DNA of 64,000 nucleotides from Ottelia alismoides. Taxonomy: Eukaryota; Streptophyta; Magnoliopsida; Alismatales; Hydrocharitaceae. The notes beneath the pieces were generated by a model, which was not told the origin of the DNA, did not search any database, and saw nothing but the letters and a program-made list of their open reading frames with translations. Made by a program: the position numbers and the translations under genes. Shown one piece after another: positions 46,282 through 57,386 of this stretch (positions within the stretch are counted from its first letter, which is position 1; each line of letters starts with the position of its first letter). The stretch spans positions 1 to 64,000 of the forward strand of contig JAZKJV010011618.1 of NCBI GenBank assembly GCA_037367405.1, read 5' to 3'.

Positions 46282-47049
46282 CTAATTACAGTGCCAACAG
46301 GGTTTATTCTTTGCCTTTTTCTGGATCTTGCCCTTTGGTTTCATTTTATTGTTATTGGGACCCTTTCCCTTCTTATCCTTGCCCTTCGAGGTCAATAAAT
46401 TGACCTTAGCCTGAATATTAACAGGAAGCACAGGTTTTTGTTTCCTGTGTTCCTCCTTTATGGCAATAGCCACCATCAAGTCATCCATAGAAATTTTCCC
46501 CTTTCTGTGTTTTAGGGTAATACCGAAGTCTTCCCACGACTTTGAGAATTTTTCTATCATGCACATGACCTGAAACTTCTCTAAAAGTTTCATTTCGGCA
46601 TCCTCTAAACCATGGAGCAGGAGTAAAAACTCGTGTGCCTGTTCAGAAACAGACTTCCCTTCGGCAATGGAAAACTTCAAAAATTTGGCTACGGAGTATT
46701 TCATAATACCGAGATCTTCGGTATTATACTTCCGATCCAAGTCTTCCCATAGCCCCTTCGTAGTCTACGTGGACGAACAATATACGTCAAACAAAGTGTT
46801 GGGCAGAGCCAACAAGATGCAACCATTACATATACGGTCGCGTTCCTTCCACGCGGATTGCGCCTTATGGCTATCGGGTGAGGGGTTTTCCGCCTGTACC
46901 GTAGGACAGTCAGTTTCAAGCATCGAGATTAACCCTATGGTGGTTAACCAGATCCTCATGCGTTGTTGCCAACGCTTAAAATTCTGTCCACCGAATTTTT
47001 CAGGCATACCCGTCATATCTACCCTCGATTTAAATATTGTTTCCGACAT
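46282..47049 (-). pseudogene. gag: Copia I gag
   Basis: ATG at 47049 starts MSETIFKSRVDMTGM and then KFGGQNFKRWQQRMRIWL, the usual Copia gag opening. A break near 46745-46765 shifts to the second piece (46740-46282), with FSIAEGKSVSEQAHEF and a Lys-rich basic tail. The CCHC zinc knuckle CWHCN-stop-VGHWKKDC is interrupted by TAG at one non-ligand position. The ATG lies only 34 nt from the LTR end. The frame is also open upstream through the LTR to 47448, which I regard as accidental. Confidence 0.88.
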
Positions 47050-47065
47050 TTTAGAATCGGTTCCA

Positions 47066-47080
47066 GATATCTTCTCTAAG
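47066..47080 (-). promoter_or_regulatory. atypical primer-site region, complementary to the LTR
   Basis: The 15 nt starting two bases after the 5' LTR end read CTTAGAGAAGATATC on the element's strand. The exact complement, GATATCTTCTCTAAG, is inside both LTRs (47357-47371, 41633-41647). No tRNA-Met primer site is present. See findings. Confidence 0.55.
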
Positions 47081-47082
47081 AT

Positions 47083-48083
47083 TGTTGGAAATAAGATTAT
47101 CAGTTCATACATTAAACAGTATAAAATCGGATCCAAATGAATTAACAGAGAGACGATATAGATTAAAACCATATTAATCATATGTTTCCCAATCATTATC
47201 TGATTAATCAATATAAACAGGAACCAATTAAAAGAACAGAAACATAAATAATACGGGCATGACCCAGAAAGGGTAAAGCAATAAACATATTGCGGCAAAC
47301 AAAATAAAACAAAGATCAGTTTAGAAGTCACCGAAGCGTCCATGTAATGGACTGTCCTTAGAGAAGATATCGCCCTCACAATACCGGTGCGTAGGGTACT
47401 GGCGATCCGCTCCCAGGATACGACGGTTAACGATCGTTGTCGGCGCACACCAACGGGATCGTCCTCGATTGTACCTCAGAGAACTACAGCCGAGAGAGGA
47501 GAAGAGGAAGACGTTCGTCCGCGAGAGGAAGAATCAGAGAGAGACGGCGTGAGAGAGGTTTTTCTTGCGAGTGAAGAAAAACCGAGTCGAGTGAGGGATA
47601 TAAATAGAGGGGCTCGCATTGGTTTCCAAAAATGCGTCCCGAAAACGCATCCTTTCAGATCCCAAAAAACGCGCGAGTTGAATTCCCATTTAAGTCGACT
47701 TACCAAATTAATCGTGTGATTAATTTAATCGACTTACCAAATGAAACCCACAGCAAAAGTATCGAGATCCGAATTGACTCTCCCGAGCCGGAGCCGGAGC
47801 CGGAGCCGGAGCGGAGCGCGCGCGCGCGCGTGTGTGGTCCTCCATTCCTCCTCTATACTATTGCTACAAGAGCTTGGGGTGTGGACTCATATTTAAGTCC
47901 ACCAAAAAGTTTAGTTCTCCCCGGTGTGGGACTAAACTTCCACCCAAACTTCCATATTTCAAATTTAGGGATTCCTAACTTTCCCTCCAAAACATTTGGT
48001 TTCCCAATTGAAATCAAATTGAATGGCAATTGTAATTACATAGACTTTCCAATTAAAGTCTAAATACAACTTTGAATACAACA
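47083..48083 (-). repeat. 5' LTR of Copia I
   Basis: The 1,001-bp LTR has a TATA-like CTATTTATATCC on the - strand at about 47598-47610. It contains a CG-alternating run at 47817-47830 and a short palindrome GTCCAT-TAC-ATGGAC near 47338-47353. Confidence 0.9.
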
Positions 48084-48239
48084 TAGGAGTCTCTATTTCG
48101 CACGAAATTTGAATAGCATAATCTTGGAATATAGTAATGAATATTCACGGAAGAAATTTCAAAAAAAAAACAAAAAAAACGGACGAAATGACGCGAGAGG
48201 GGCCAAGTTAGCTCCCTTCGGGGCAGCCCCATTTAACCC

Positions 48240-48816
48240 TTTCTTTATTCATATTGTTTTATTGTATTAGATGGCATATAATGAGGACCGTGTTAATCAG
48301 ATCCCTTTCACTACCAATATTTAACCATTGTTATTAAAAATGAACTGCATAAGAAAAATGTTGTACAAAAAAGGTGCAGAATTCAATTATTTTCACTCGC
48401 AAAGTAAAAAGCTTGCAATATATGTACCAAACTATTTCCAAAAGAATGCAATTTTTTGCGTTTTTGAAAGCTCTAAAGAAACTTCGAGAGAACCACTAAA
48501 AATAATTTGATGTCATCCGTTATATATCAATAGTATACAATTCAATTTGATGAATCAAGACAAACCTTATTTTCATTAACATAGATGAAGTAATGTCTAT
48601 GAGCGATATCAAATAAATGTTTAATAAAAATACTAACAACTATGTTGTTAATCAAAAGAAAACTAATTGAGATAAGGATCGGCATATAATCGTTAAGTAA
48701 TAAGAGTGAACAATAGTATGTCCAGCAAAATAATACAAAAGCTTCGTAAGATGAAAGAGATTCGAAGGTATACATGGATCCGTTTCTTTTTCATGGATGT
48801 GTTTGTACTGGATTAC
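48240..48816. other. unassigned AT-rich sequence, possibly U3 of Copia C
   Basis: No coding homology. Because a TATA box and R-U5 of Copia C follow directly, part of this should be its U3, but the LTR start could not be located. Small ORFs on both strands are not supported. Confidence 0.35.
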
Positions 48817-48988
48817 TATATAAATTCTCTAGGGTTAGGGCTCTCTGTATCCTCTGTATTTTCTTTCTTTTTCCACATAGTGAAAATTGATCGATGACAT
48901 CCAAACGTAGCCCAGTTGCAGGTGAACCTTTTAAATACGTGTGTGTTGTGTCTTGCTTTTTGGTCGTGTTTGTACGCGATCCACAACA
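48817..48988 (+). repeat. promoter and R-U5 of the 5' LTR of Copia C
   Basis: TATATAAAT at 48817-48825 is followed by TGTATTTTCTTTC from 48855 and the segment up to ACAACA at 48988. From 48855 it matches 59056-59204 of copy E. The TATA-to-48855 distance of about 30 nt suggests that R starts there. Confidence 0.7.
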
Positions 48989-48991
48989 AAT

Positions 48992-49002
48992 TGGTATCCG
49001 AG
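48992..49002 (+). promoter_or_regulatory. primer binding site of Copia C
   Basis: TGGTATCCGAG is a mutated initiator tRNA-Met site (TGGTATCAGAG), just after the LTR end. Copy E has TGGTATCAAAGC at 59208-59219. Confidence 0.75.
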
Positions 49003-49031
49003 TTTCGGTTTTGTCATGATCATCCAGAAAG

Positions 49032-49396
49032 ATGGCGTCGCACAATTTGAAAATCGAAAAGTTCACAGGGAAGAACAGATCTAGTTTATGGTTGATCAAG
49101 ATGCGTGCCCTTCTGAAGCAGGAGGGCATCTAGGCACCGTTGGATCAAGAGCGGGAGAAGGCACTCGAGACCTCTAAGTTGATGGTGCAAGAAGAGAAGG
49201 CGCACTTGACGACCATACTAAGTTTGGCGGACGAGATTATCGCGAGGATGCCGATGAGGATTCCGCATCCGGTCAATGGTTGAGGCTCAAAAGTCTTTAC
49301 ATGACGAAGTCTCTAACCAACAAGTTGCTTTTGAAGCAACATATGTTCTCTCTCCACATACAGGAGGGCACATCTCTTAAAAAACATCTAGATCGC
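49032..49396 (+). pseudogene. gag: Copia C gag, first part
   Basis: ATG at 49032 gives MASHNLKIEKFTGKN and LIKMRALLKQEGI, a typical Copia gag start. Stops and indels follow. It is cut at 49396 by the reverse Athila-like LTR and resumes at 56563. Copy E (59249 onward) shows the same start. Confidence 0.82.
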
Positions 49397-51829
49397 TGAT
49401 GAGCTCGAAGATCGTCTCTTTAATAATCGATAATTGTAGTATAGGAGACGAAATTCGATCAATCAAAAACCACACTTTCGAATATGTGGAAGTTATTTTA
49501 CTTGGCAAGTTTACCAAGGTCGAACAAAGGGACATGAGCCTCTTAGTCTATTTATCGAAAATTGTTGCTTAATTAATGCGTGATTATTTTCTAATCCTGG
49601 GTCTTCATGCAGATGTGATATGAAAAACGATATGCAGATAAATTGATGCGAGGACATGTTCATGTGATGTATGCAATTTTTATTTGATTTTAAAATGCAA
49701 TTAAAATATGATGCAATGTGAATTTATATGCAATAGATGAATATGCGAACAATAATATACACATATACCCTAAAAATTGTCAAATCAATGAGCAATAGAA
49801 TGAAGATCACTTTTAGAGTCAAATCGAGCATGAAAGACGATTAATGGCATTTAAATAAATGGCAAGGAGATATTGAGCACATAAAAATATAGCATATTCA
49901 ATGCAGGAGTCAAAATATGAAATTATCTATGCCATTGGAAAGACAATGAAACAAGCTTCAAAATGAAATTGAAATCAATAAAACAGAGATCAAATGCTCA
50001 AGATATTAAAGAAACAGTTCAGGGGCATAAATGAAAAGATAAATATCATAAATAACTCCTTAGAGGGACCTATTTGCAATATGCAAAAACTAACTGGGCC
50101 CAAATGTAAATTTTCCAAACGCGCAGGGCCTTTTGCAATTTTCTACAACTGATAGGCCTCCTTGAAATTTACCACAGGCGTGCACGTGAGGCATGTGCCT
50201 AAAGAACCTGGACATAATTCTTGAAAGTATCGGGGTCTTCAATGCAAATTACTCAGCCCCTCACGTACGTGGCACGCGAGGGGTCTAGACTCGAGAGGCA
50301 TCCCAAACTTGGGCCACGTAGCAGCATCATGTGCTTCGGGAGGAGGTTTGGTCACCCTAGCCTAGAGGATAGTCGTGGAGGATCGAGTCTTCACCAGGAC
50401 CGTCTGATCTAGATGATCGAGCGGTAGTTGCTCTCTGTGCTCTGCCTCCTACAGTAGCGAGGAGGTTGTGCTTCGGCGAGGGGCTTGGAGCTCCTCCATG
50501 CTCCAGTTGTGTCCCTAATTGTCGAAGAGGCTCTCAGGAGCCTTGGCGATGAAGCTCAAACATCGGAGGAGACGCGGGGAAGGTCAGAAGCGGTTGTCGA
50601 TGGAGCTACGCTGGAGACGAGGTCCGAAAATGGAGCCACCTTGGAACGTCCGACCAATGAGGAACTTTGGACCTACAGGAGTTAGATATAGCCGAGGCGG
50701 TGGCGTGAAGTTCATGCGTGAGAGGTGGGGTGGACTGGAGTCCCGTAGAGGTGGAGGAGTGGGGGATCGAGGCTCATCTCCGACGAACTAGAGGAGAGAT
50801 GGGGTGGAGGTGGTCGGGGTTCTGGAGAAGGGAGGAAGGCGAGAAGCATGGTTGGTGAGGGTGTTCGATGTGAGGTGGAGCTAAGTGTATGGTCAGGAGA
50901 AGGTGAAGTGTATTGTGTGCGAAGGGAAAAAGGGGAGAAAATTCAAAGAAAAACAAGGAAGGGATTACCTGGAGGATCGAGAGGAAGAAGATAGAAGATA
51001 TGGCCTGGGCCAAGGCTCCTTAAGGAGTCTCCAGTCGTCGCACGATGAGGGCGACCATTCCTCGGTTCTCATCGGTGGTCGTGCCACCGTTACTCAACCG
51101 AGGTGGCCGAGTGTCAACAGCTGGGAGAAGGACCCATGGTCTCCAATCAAAACCCCTCTCTCACTGTCACCGAAGGAGGGAGATAGCTAGGGTTCTTCCA
51201 TGAATTGGTGGACGATCCGTGGTGAGGGGCGGAGGAGGCGTTTTATAGGTGGAGGGGGCGGTTATGAACGTGATTTGTAACGCATGTGAAGATGATCTTG
51301 GAGTGAAGGATGGAGATGTTGATGGATGCGCGAAGGACACGATCATGAGGGCTACGTGGAATGGTTGCTAGGGAGCGGAGAGGTGAACTGATGGCGGAGC
51401 TAAAATGGAAAGGGAGAGTGGGGTTGACGAGGTGTAACGCTTGGAGCAGAAGGCGTTTGGAGGTTGAAGATGAAGCTCCACCGTTGGATCAAGTGATCTA
51501 ACGATTGGGATTGGAGCGCGGGTGAAGGTCCTAGATCAGATTAGAGGACCTGATCCAAAGGCACAAGATGAGGTGGGAGATGAGGGCTGAAATTTGATCT
51601 GATGTTTCATCAACGGTTGTGGGAATAAGGGGGATGTGGAGGACGCTCAGCCCTTGGATGGTTAGCCATCCAATGGCTGAGATGGAAGCAGGAAGGAGTG
51701 GCGAGGATTTGACCTGGGGGTCTGATCAGACAGCTCAAATAGAGATGGAGATGGATGGTTAATATCCAGATAGGGAGGGGTTGATCCTGTTGATCGAGAT
51801 TTTCTGGGTTTTAATTTTGATGGAAAATA

Positions 51830-52870
51830 AATGTGTCGTTGACCCAAAGAAACCTGAACAAAAAAATATTTTTTTCTCGAACTAAATAAATTACAAAAGA
51901 AATGTGTATCAAGAGAATTTTTCCTATTTAATTAACATGTATAACAACATGATCGAACTCAAGAAGGCAACAATTACCGAGGGCTATTCTCATAATTAAA
52001 AAAATCAATTAAAAGAAAAATGGAATCTCAAATGCTAACTATCTTGGTTTTCTGACATTTTTATCTTTTAATTATTTTTATTTTTTATTTCTATTTTTCT
52101 ATTTTCTGATTTTCATTTTTTTAATGATTTTTAATTTTGAAAATTTTCAATTTTCAAAAATATAGTTTTCAAAACAAAATCATACACAAAAGAAATGCAA
52201 TTTTTTTAGATTTTTTCAAATATGATAAAAATGATCAAAAAATTCTACAGAAAATATTTTTGTGTTTTGTTGATTTTTTTAGTATTTTTGTAATTTTTTA
52301 GAGATTTTTAATTTTTTCTAGGATTTTCAAAATGAATAAAAACTGGGAATAATGCAAACAGTGAACAAACATGACTATTTTACAATTTAAAAATATAAAT
52401 GAAATAAAAAATGCTGCAATTATTTTTCCTAAAAACTAGAATGGATTATCTACAAATAAGAAGTGAAATCACATTTTTTTAATTTTTCTACAATTTTATA
52501 TGACTTTTTAAAGATTTTTAGTATTTTACAAATTTTAGTTTTATAAATAATTAATGCGTAAAATTTGCACAGAAAATAAAATATACAAAAAGAAAACTAC
52601 TATATTTTTTAGAATTCTTTACTCAATATTTGAATTTTTATGATTTTTTCAAATTTAAAACAAGAAATAATACAATGTTTGATTTTTTAAATAATATCAA
52701 TGTGAAGAAAATGCAATGCAAAAATTGTACAATGAACATGCACACCGCAAGAATATACAATTTTTTTTGCAAAATTTATTGAGCACAAATGCTATTTATT
52801 TCAACAATAAAAGCATGCAAATTAGAGTCTATAAAACAGGGACCAGAAAGTAATTATTTAGTGTTTTGAC
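51830..52870. other. AT-rich low-complexity stretch
   Basis: About 1 kb of A/T homopolymer-rich sequence without coding signal. It is probably part of the LTR-like insertion. Confidence 0.5.
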
Positions 52871-53579
52871 ATCAAAAATTAACAAGAAATAAAATAGAGG
52901 AAAACATCGGAATTTACCCAGGTGGGGCGTACGCTGCACTTGACTGGAGATGGCAGGGGCTTCTTTGCAATCGTGGAAATGTCCAAGGACTTGAATGTAG
53001 TTTGCCCAATTTTTTTTAATTCCCTAGGGTTCACACTGGCTTCTTCGTTTCGTTCTTGTTCAAGACCAAGGGACGCAACACCTCCTTCCTTCTCTTCACG
53101 CAGGTGGCAGCAGAGTATGGCTAAGTGCGGCTGGTCGCGTGATGTGATGAGCTTGCGCAGATGAACAGGGGATAGATGGTAGCGGGGGCTGGCGGTAGTG
53201 GAGATCTGGGCGACCCTTCGTGCGAAGAAGCTCAACGGCTGGTGGCGCTCGAGGGCACGAGGGGCGATGGTAGGGGGTGTAGATGGCGGATCAGGGCGGC
53301 TCGCGTGGAGGGGGTGTGAAGGTGTCGGGTCTGCAGATGGAGCGTGGCGGGAGGCTGAGCCGCGGTGGCGCTGGCGCTGCGGTGGACAGGGGAAGAGCTC
53401 CAAGGCGGAGCTCACGGGTGCGGTCGTGGATGGCTGGCGGGGTTGCGGTGCGGCCCTGGAGCGACGGCCGTGGGTCGGTGCAAAAACGAACTAATCTATA
53501 TAATATAGCTGCTCTCTCATGCTCCTCTGCTCCTCAGGTGCGAACTCCTCCAAAAGAAAACCGAAGCATCCTCGGGCGG

Positions 53580-54219
53580 TAGGGGTGTCTATCGAGTTCA
53601 ACGAGCTGAGTTGGCCTCGACTCGAACTCGAACTCGATAAGAAACCTAAGGCTCGAACTCGAGCTCGATAAGGGTCGAGCCCTGGATCACAAATTCGAAC
53701 TCGAACTCATCAAGTTCGAGCTGACTCACGAGCCTCTTATCGAGCCACGTGTTTTTGAGCTAGCGCATGAGCCTCAAAATGAGCTGGCTCATGAGCCTCT
53801 TATCGTGTCATGAGTTTCTGAGCTGGCTCACGAGCCTCAAAATGAGCAGGCTCATGAACCTCTTAACGAGTCATTGTTCCATTTTATAAATTAAATTATG
53901 CAAATGCCATTTGTAACTTTGATTTTTATACTCTTTTCTGTAGCTTTTTGGGCAAGCAAAATGTTAACATCTATTTTATATCAAACTAAATGTGGAAGTT
54001 TCGATATATGTTTTCAACTTTTTATTAAGAGGGGAAATGAGTTATCGAGTCAAGTTTCCGAGTTGAACAATGCCCAACTCGAACTCGACTCAATAAGCTA
54101 ACGAGCCATAAAATCCAACTCGGGCTCGGGCTCATTAAGGTTTTTGAGTCCGACTCATGAGCCCTTAACAACCGAACCCGAGTTGAGCTCATCGAGCTTG
54201 AGCTTTCCTGACAGCCCTA
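53580..54219. mobile_element. hAT-type MITE, 640 bp
   Basis: The ends TAGGGGTGTC and (inverted) TAGGGCTGTC are typical of hAT elements. The 8-bp target duplication is TCGGGCGG (53572-53579) and TCGTGCGG (54220-54227), with one change. The interior is built of repeated CTCGAACTCGA and GAGCTGGCTCATGAGCCTC-like words. The ORF at 53898-54101 is not convincing. Confidence 0.85.
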
Positions 54220-54326
54220 TCGTGCGGTTCCTCACACAAAAAGTGAAACATACGAGTGTTAGAGAATAGTTATATCAAATAGAAACAAGAAATGGACAAA
54301 AGTGAAAAATGACTACTAAGTCGTGC

Positions 54327-54344
54327 TCCCCGGCAACGACGCCA
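54327..54344 (-). promoter_or_regulatory. tRNA-Asp primer binding site, reverse strand
   Basis: On the - strand TGGCGTCGTTGCCGGGGA differs by one base from the Athila H primer site. It shows that the surrounding DNA includes the LTR/internal junction of a reverse Athila-like element. The adjacent LTR would lie to the right (from about 54347). Confidence 0.75.
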
Positions 54345-54354
54345 TTCACCATTC

Positions 54355-56033
54355 CGATGACCGGCCTGACTACTCGGGTTAGACCACATCTGTTGGCGAT
54401 GACAAAAGGGGTTGCTCCAGGCGCATCCATTTTTTTGTATTTTTTATTTTTTTAGAACAACAGCTATATATATATTGAAAATCCTGTACCTGCAATAAGA
54501 GATAAATGACGACTTGAGCACGACGGCTCCGTAAAAAAAATCAAATAGCGGTTAGGTGAATGGATGGTTCCATTGTTCGGTGAGGGATTGGAACTGGGTC
54601 TCTGACCACCGTACACGGTCGGAGGCGAGAGATCGTGTGAGGTAGAATGTGATGCGATGAGATCGAGAAAGTGAGATGAAATATCTGATCGGATTGAGAT
54701 CAAATCATGATAATGAAAGATTAACGATTAACTGTGATTTAGAACTACGATATAAAATAAAAAATGACAATGAAATCAAAAGTGCAACAATTAAACTACA
54801 TTAACCAAAATTAAGAACAAGAAAAAATGAATCTCACCATGGGAGCGGAAAATATCGTAATGGCCTCGACGAAGGCCGACTCACTGTCACCGGAAGGCTC
54901 GGAGGGTAGGCACATTTCTACAACAATAAACACTTGGAGATTAGGCTCCTCTCACCAAAGATTGATCGAGTGAGAATGAGGGACGAGGAGCCAAATAAAT
55001 AGAAAAAATAATTGAATTTGAATTTGAAATTTTTTAAAATTTGAATGAATAGGAAAAGGGGGAAGAAGTTAGTGGTGGATAAAATTATATTATCTACATA
55101 ATTAATTAATTAATTAAATTATTATGGTCACTTTATAAAATTAAATAATAAATGTTAATTATTATTTTTTGTGGTCGTTATTTAAGGAAATCAACTATAT
55201 ACATATATTATATACATATGATACATTATATATATAGTTAAATAAGGAAATTAGTTTATATTTTTATTTTAAAAGTTTTTATTTTTTTATTTGAAATAAT
55301 TATTAAAAAATATTTACAATTAATTCTAAATATAATATGTATAAAAAATAAATATGGATAGATATGTACAATAAATAAATGGTAAATTGTAAAAACCATC
55401 CCAAAGATCGTCTTTCAAACCGTAACTCCAAAAATTATGAAAGCACTACCATTTTAAGATAATTTAATTTAGAATACAAAAGAAGTGAGTTTGATTCAAT
55501 TCGAGTTCATATTGAGCCGGAATTGGTCTTTCAATTATCGCTTTATGGCTTTTTCCGGATGTGGTTACTTTTATTCTATACATGATTATTTTACAAGTAT
55601 TTTTATTAATTAGGGAATATTTTTATTTACAACTTTTATTTTAAAAACTATTTAATTTGAAGTCAAATGTACAAATAAAATAGTGTAAGTTTTATACACA
55701 TAATAAATGAGAAGTATTTACAAAATATTTTTTGGATTTTCTAATTAAGGACCCTATCTCCCCCTACTTTATTCCTGATCGATCATGTCAAGTCTTGACC
55801 TTCTCTCGGGGTTCGGGTCGGCTTGTATCTATTACATGTACACAGTCTTTTTATTTTCTTTATTTTTCCTTTATTTCTTTATTTATTAATCTTAGATTAA
55901 AATAATAATATATGTACAATATTTACATACAAATGCATGTTACTAAGAATATATATTTAGTATTATATACAAGTATTTTATAAAGGATTTTAAACTAAAA
56001 TAAATGAATAAAGATGATGAAATACATATTCAT
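54355..56033 (-). repeat. putative LTR next to the reverse primer site
   Basis: If the primer site is real, the stretch from here to the right border is the corresponding 5' LTR of about 1.7 kb. It contains an AT-rich U3-like part (55020-56033), a TATTTATTTGG element near 54990 and CpG-bearing sequence at 54830-54960. No second copy of it was found in the window. Confidence 0.35.
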
Positions 56034-56194
56034 CTGATCTAATGGCCAATAAGGAGGACGGGTGGAGGGAAGAGGACACAACCACGTGGGCAGTCCAGAG
56101 GGCACCACGTGGCTCCATCAGAAAAATAAAAAATTAAGAAATAAAGAAAAAACAAAAAGAAATAATTAGACGTTGAATTAGGAAAAATCAAAAT

Positions 56195-56233
56195 ATGAAA
56201 ATTGTAGATCTCATTGAGATCTACAAGTTTCAT
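56195..56233 (-). promoter_or_regulatory. U3 hairpin of the solo LTR
   Basis: Arms of 18 bp (ATGAAAATTGTAGATCTC and its complement with one mismatch) are separated by three bases. It is equivalent in position and core sequence to the hairpin at 11193-11241. Confidence 0.75.
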
Positions 56234-56562
56234 GTTTGACAAAAAGTCAAAAGAGGTCATTTGTAAAATGAAGAATTTTTGCAAGTATTTATAATGACTT
56301 GAAAATACTTAATTTTGTGGTTTTGATATTTTTATCTTTTAATTTCTTTTTAAAATAAAAAACAAATATATATATAATATTTAATCTAATTTTTAGAGGT
56401 TTTTAATAACCAAGAAGATGTTCGTAATAAATACAATAGATTAAGATAGGTGATTGACCTATTCACAAAGATGCGGAATTAATAAAGATTTCTCATGAGG
56501 TTTTTATCCTTCGAGGATAAAAATAGAGAATAATGATGATCCAACAGGGATTCATCAATCAC

Positions 56563-57300
56563 TTAAATACATTGTTGGTGGATTTAAGAAACGTAGATGT
56601 TAATTGAAGATGAGGATGTTTCCTTGACTTTATGGATTTCTCTTCCATTATCATATGAGAATTTTATTCAATCGATCATTGTGGCAATAGAATCGATAAC
56701 CCTAGAGGAAATTCATGTGAGTCTGCATACATGTGAACTTCGAGATATGGCTATCGAGAAGTAGGATTCTGATGTTGCAGGTTTGATTATGACTCATAAA
56801 AGTCATGCCGGTTCTGGATACGCGAAGATGGGAAAACATAAGTCCAAGTCGAAGAATCATAATGCTATTGGCATCTGCAATTACTGCAAGGAACTTGGAC
56901 ATTGAAAGAATGACTGTCCGAAGAAGGAAGGGAAAGCCACGTTGGCTGTCATGGCTCATGGAGGCAGAGATTTCGAATATGATCTGGTTCTCACTATCAC
57001 GGATCACAAGATGACATATAGCACATGGATTCTTGATTCATGTTATTCTTACCGTATGACTCCCAATGAAGATTGGTTCTGCATCTATGAGGAGGTAGAT
57101 GGAGGAAACATCATCATGGAGAATGATACATCGTGCAAGATTGTAGGGATTGACTTTGTGAATATCAAGATACATGATGGAGTCGTGAGGACGGTGACAG
57201 AAGTACGTCATGTTCCTGATCTGAGGAAGAACGTGATATCCCTTAGAGTCTTAGACTCTAAAGGATATAGGTACAATACTGAAGGTGCAGTCATGTAGGT
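56563..57300 (+). pseudogene. Copia C gag end and protease
   Basis: This resumes after the LTR insertion with TTAAATACATTG, paralleled at 59616 in copy E. The zinc knuckle CNYCKELGH-stop-KNDCPKK is near 56875-56935. The protease region (56942-57298) has TWILDSCYSYRMTPNEDWF, where the usual DSG is DSC, and RHVPDLRKNVISLRVLDSKG. It is non-functional because of stops and the altered active site. Confidence 0.82.
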
Positions 57301-57386
57301 TGCTAAAGTCAGGGTGGTTGTCATCAAGGACAACAAGCAGAAGACCCTACATCATGCAATGATTTACAGTTATAGGTTCTCTTGCA

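Larger units (their letters stand above)
41359..48083 (-). mobile_element. complete Copia element I, reverse oriented
   Basis: The element is 6,725 bp with TGTTGG/CAACA LTR ends and target duplication TAGGA at 41354-41358 and 48084-48088. gag, protease, integrase, RT and RNase H lie in Copia order on the - strand, with a polypurine tract at the left LTR. It is related to the older Copia F. The usual TGGTATCAGAGC primer site is absent. Several stops and frameshifts disable the coding region. Confidence 0.93.
41146..48239. mobile_element. foldback MITE, copy 3, split by Copia I
   Basis: The left half is 41146-41358 (GGGTAAAATGAGGCTT, GGGGGAG, AACTTAGCTCCCCCACGCC) and the right half 48084-48239, ending CAGCCCCATTTAACCC. 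Without the insertion it is about 360 bp, the same family as 4204-4573. Copia I entered its centre at TAGGA. Confidence 0.85.
51600..56034 (-). mobile_element. LTR-like insertion inside the solo LTR
   Basis: TGATC is repeated at 51595-51599 and 56035-56039. The inserted DNA starts TGATGTTTCATCA and, read from its right end on the - strand, starts GATGAATATGTATTTCATC, resembling an Athila U3 start. It contains an AT-rich part, GC-rich LTR-like parts (52900-53570), a TATA-like site near 55000 and a tRNA-Asp primer site (54327-54344). No two matching LTRs could be found, so it is a rearranged or unusual non-autonomous element. The left border is uncertain; 51600-51830 may still be host LTR. Confidence 0.45.
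49397..56557 (-). mobile_element. reverse Athila-like LTR (probable solo LTR) with nested insertions
   Basis: The left end TGATGAGCTCGAAGATCG matches the inverted U5 end of Athila H (AATTGTAGTATAGGAG, ACTTGGCAAGTTTACCAAGG). The right end GGGATTCATCA is the inverted U3 start. It is flanked by ATCGC (49392-49396) and ATCAC (56558-56562), a target duplication with one change. Removing the internal insertion leaves about 2.7 kb, the length of one Athila LTR, so a solo LTR is the simplest reading. The GC-rich ORFs at 50200-51190 are LTR sequence. Confidence 0.75.

Noticed and set aside
46765..47448. Open frame running from the LTR of Copia I into gag
   Set aside because: The LTR part is hydrophobic and unlike any gag; a similar open stretch exists in the other LTR. 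The gag start at 47049 fits the family.
50221..51190. Series of short ORFs in GC-rich DNA
   Set aside because: They lie in the GC-rich part of the reverse Athila-like LTR, comparable to the ORF shadows in the LTRs of H.
52879..53415. 178-residue ORF on the - strand
   Set aside because: It is Pro/Arg/His-rich in a GC-rich LTR-like segment without a known domain; probably untranslated LTR sequence, though a captured exon cannot be fully excluded.
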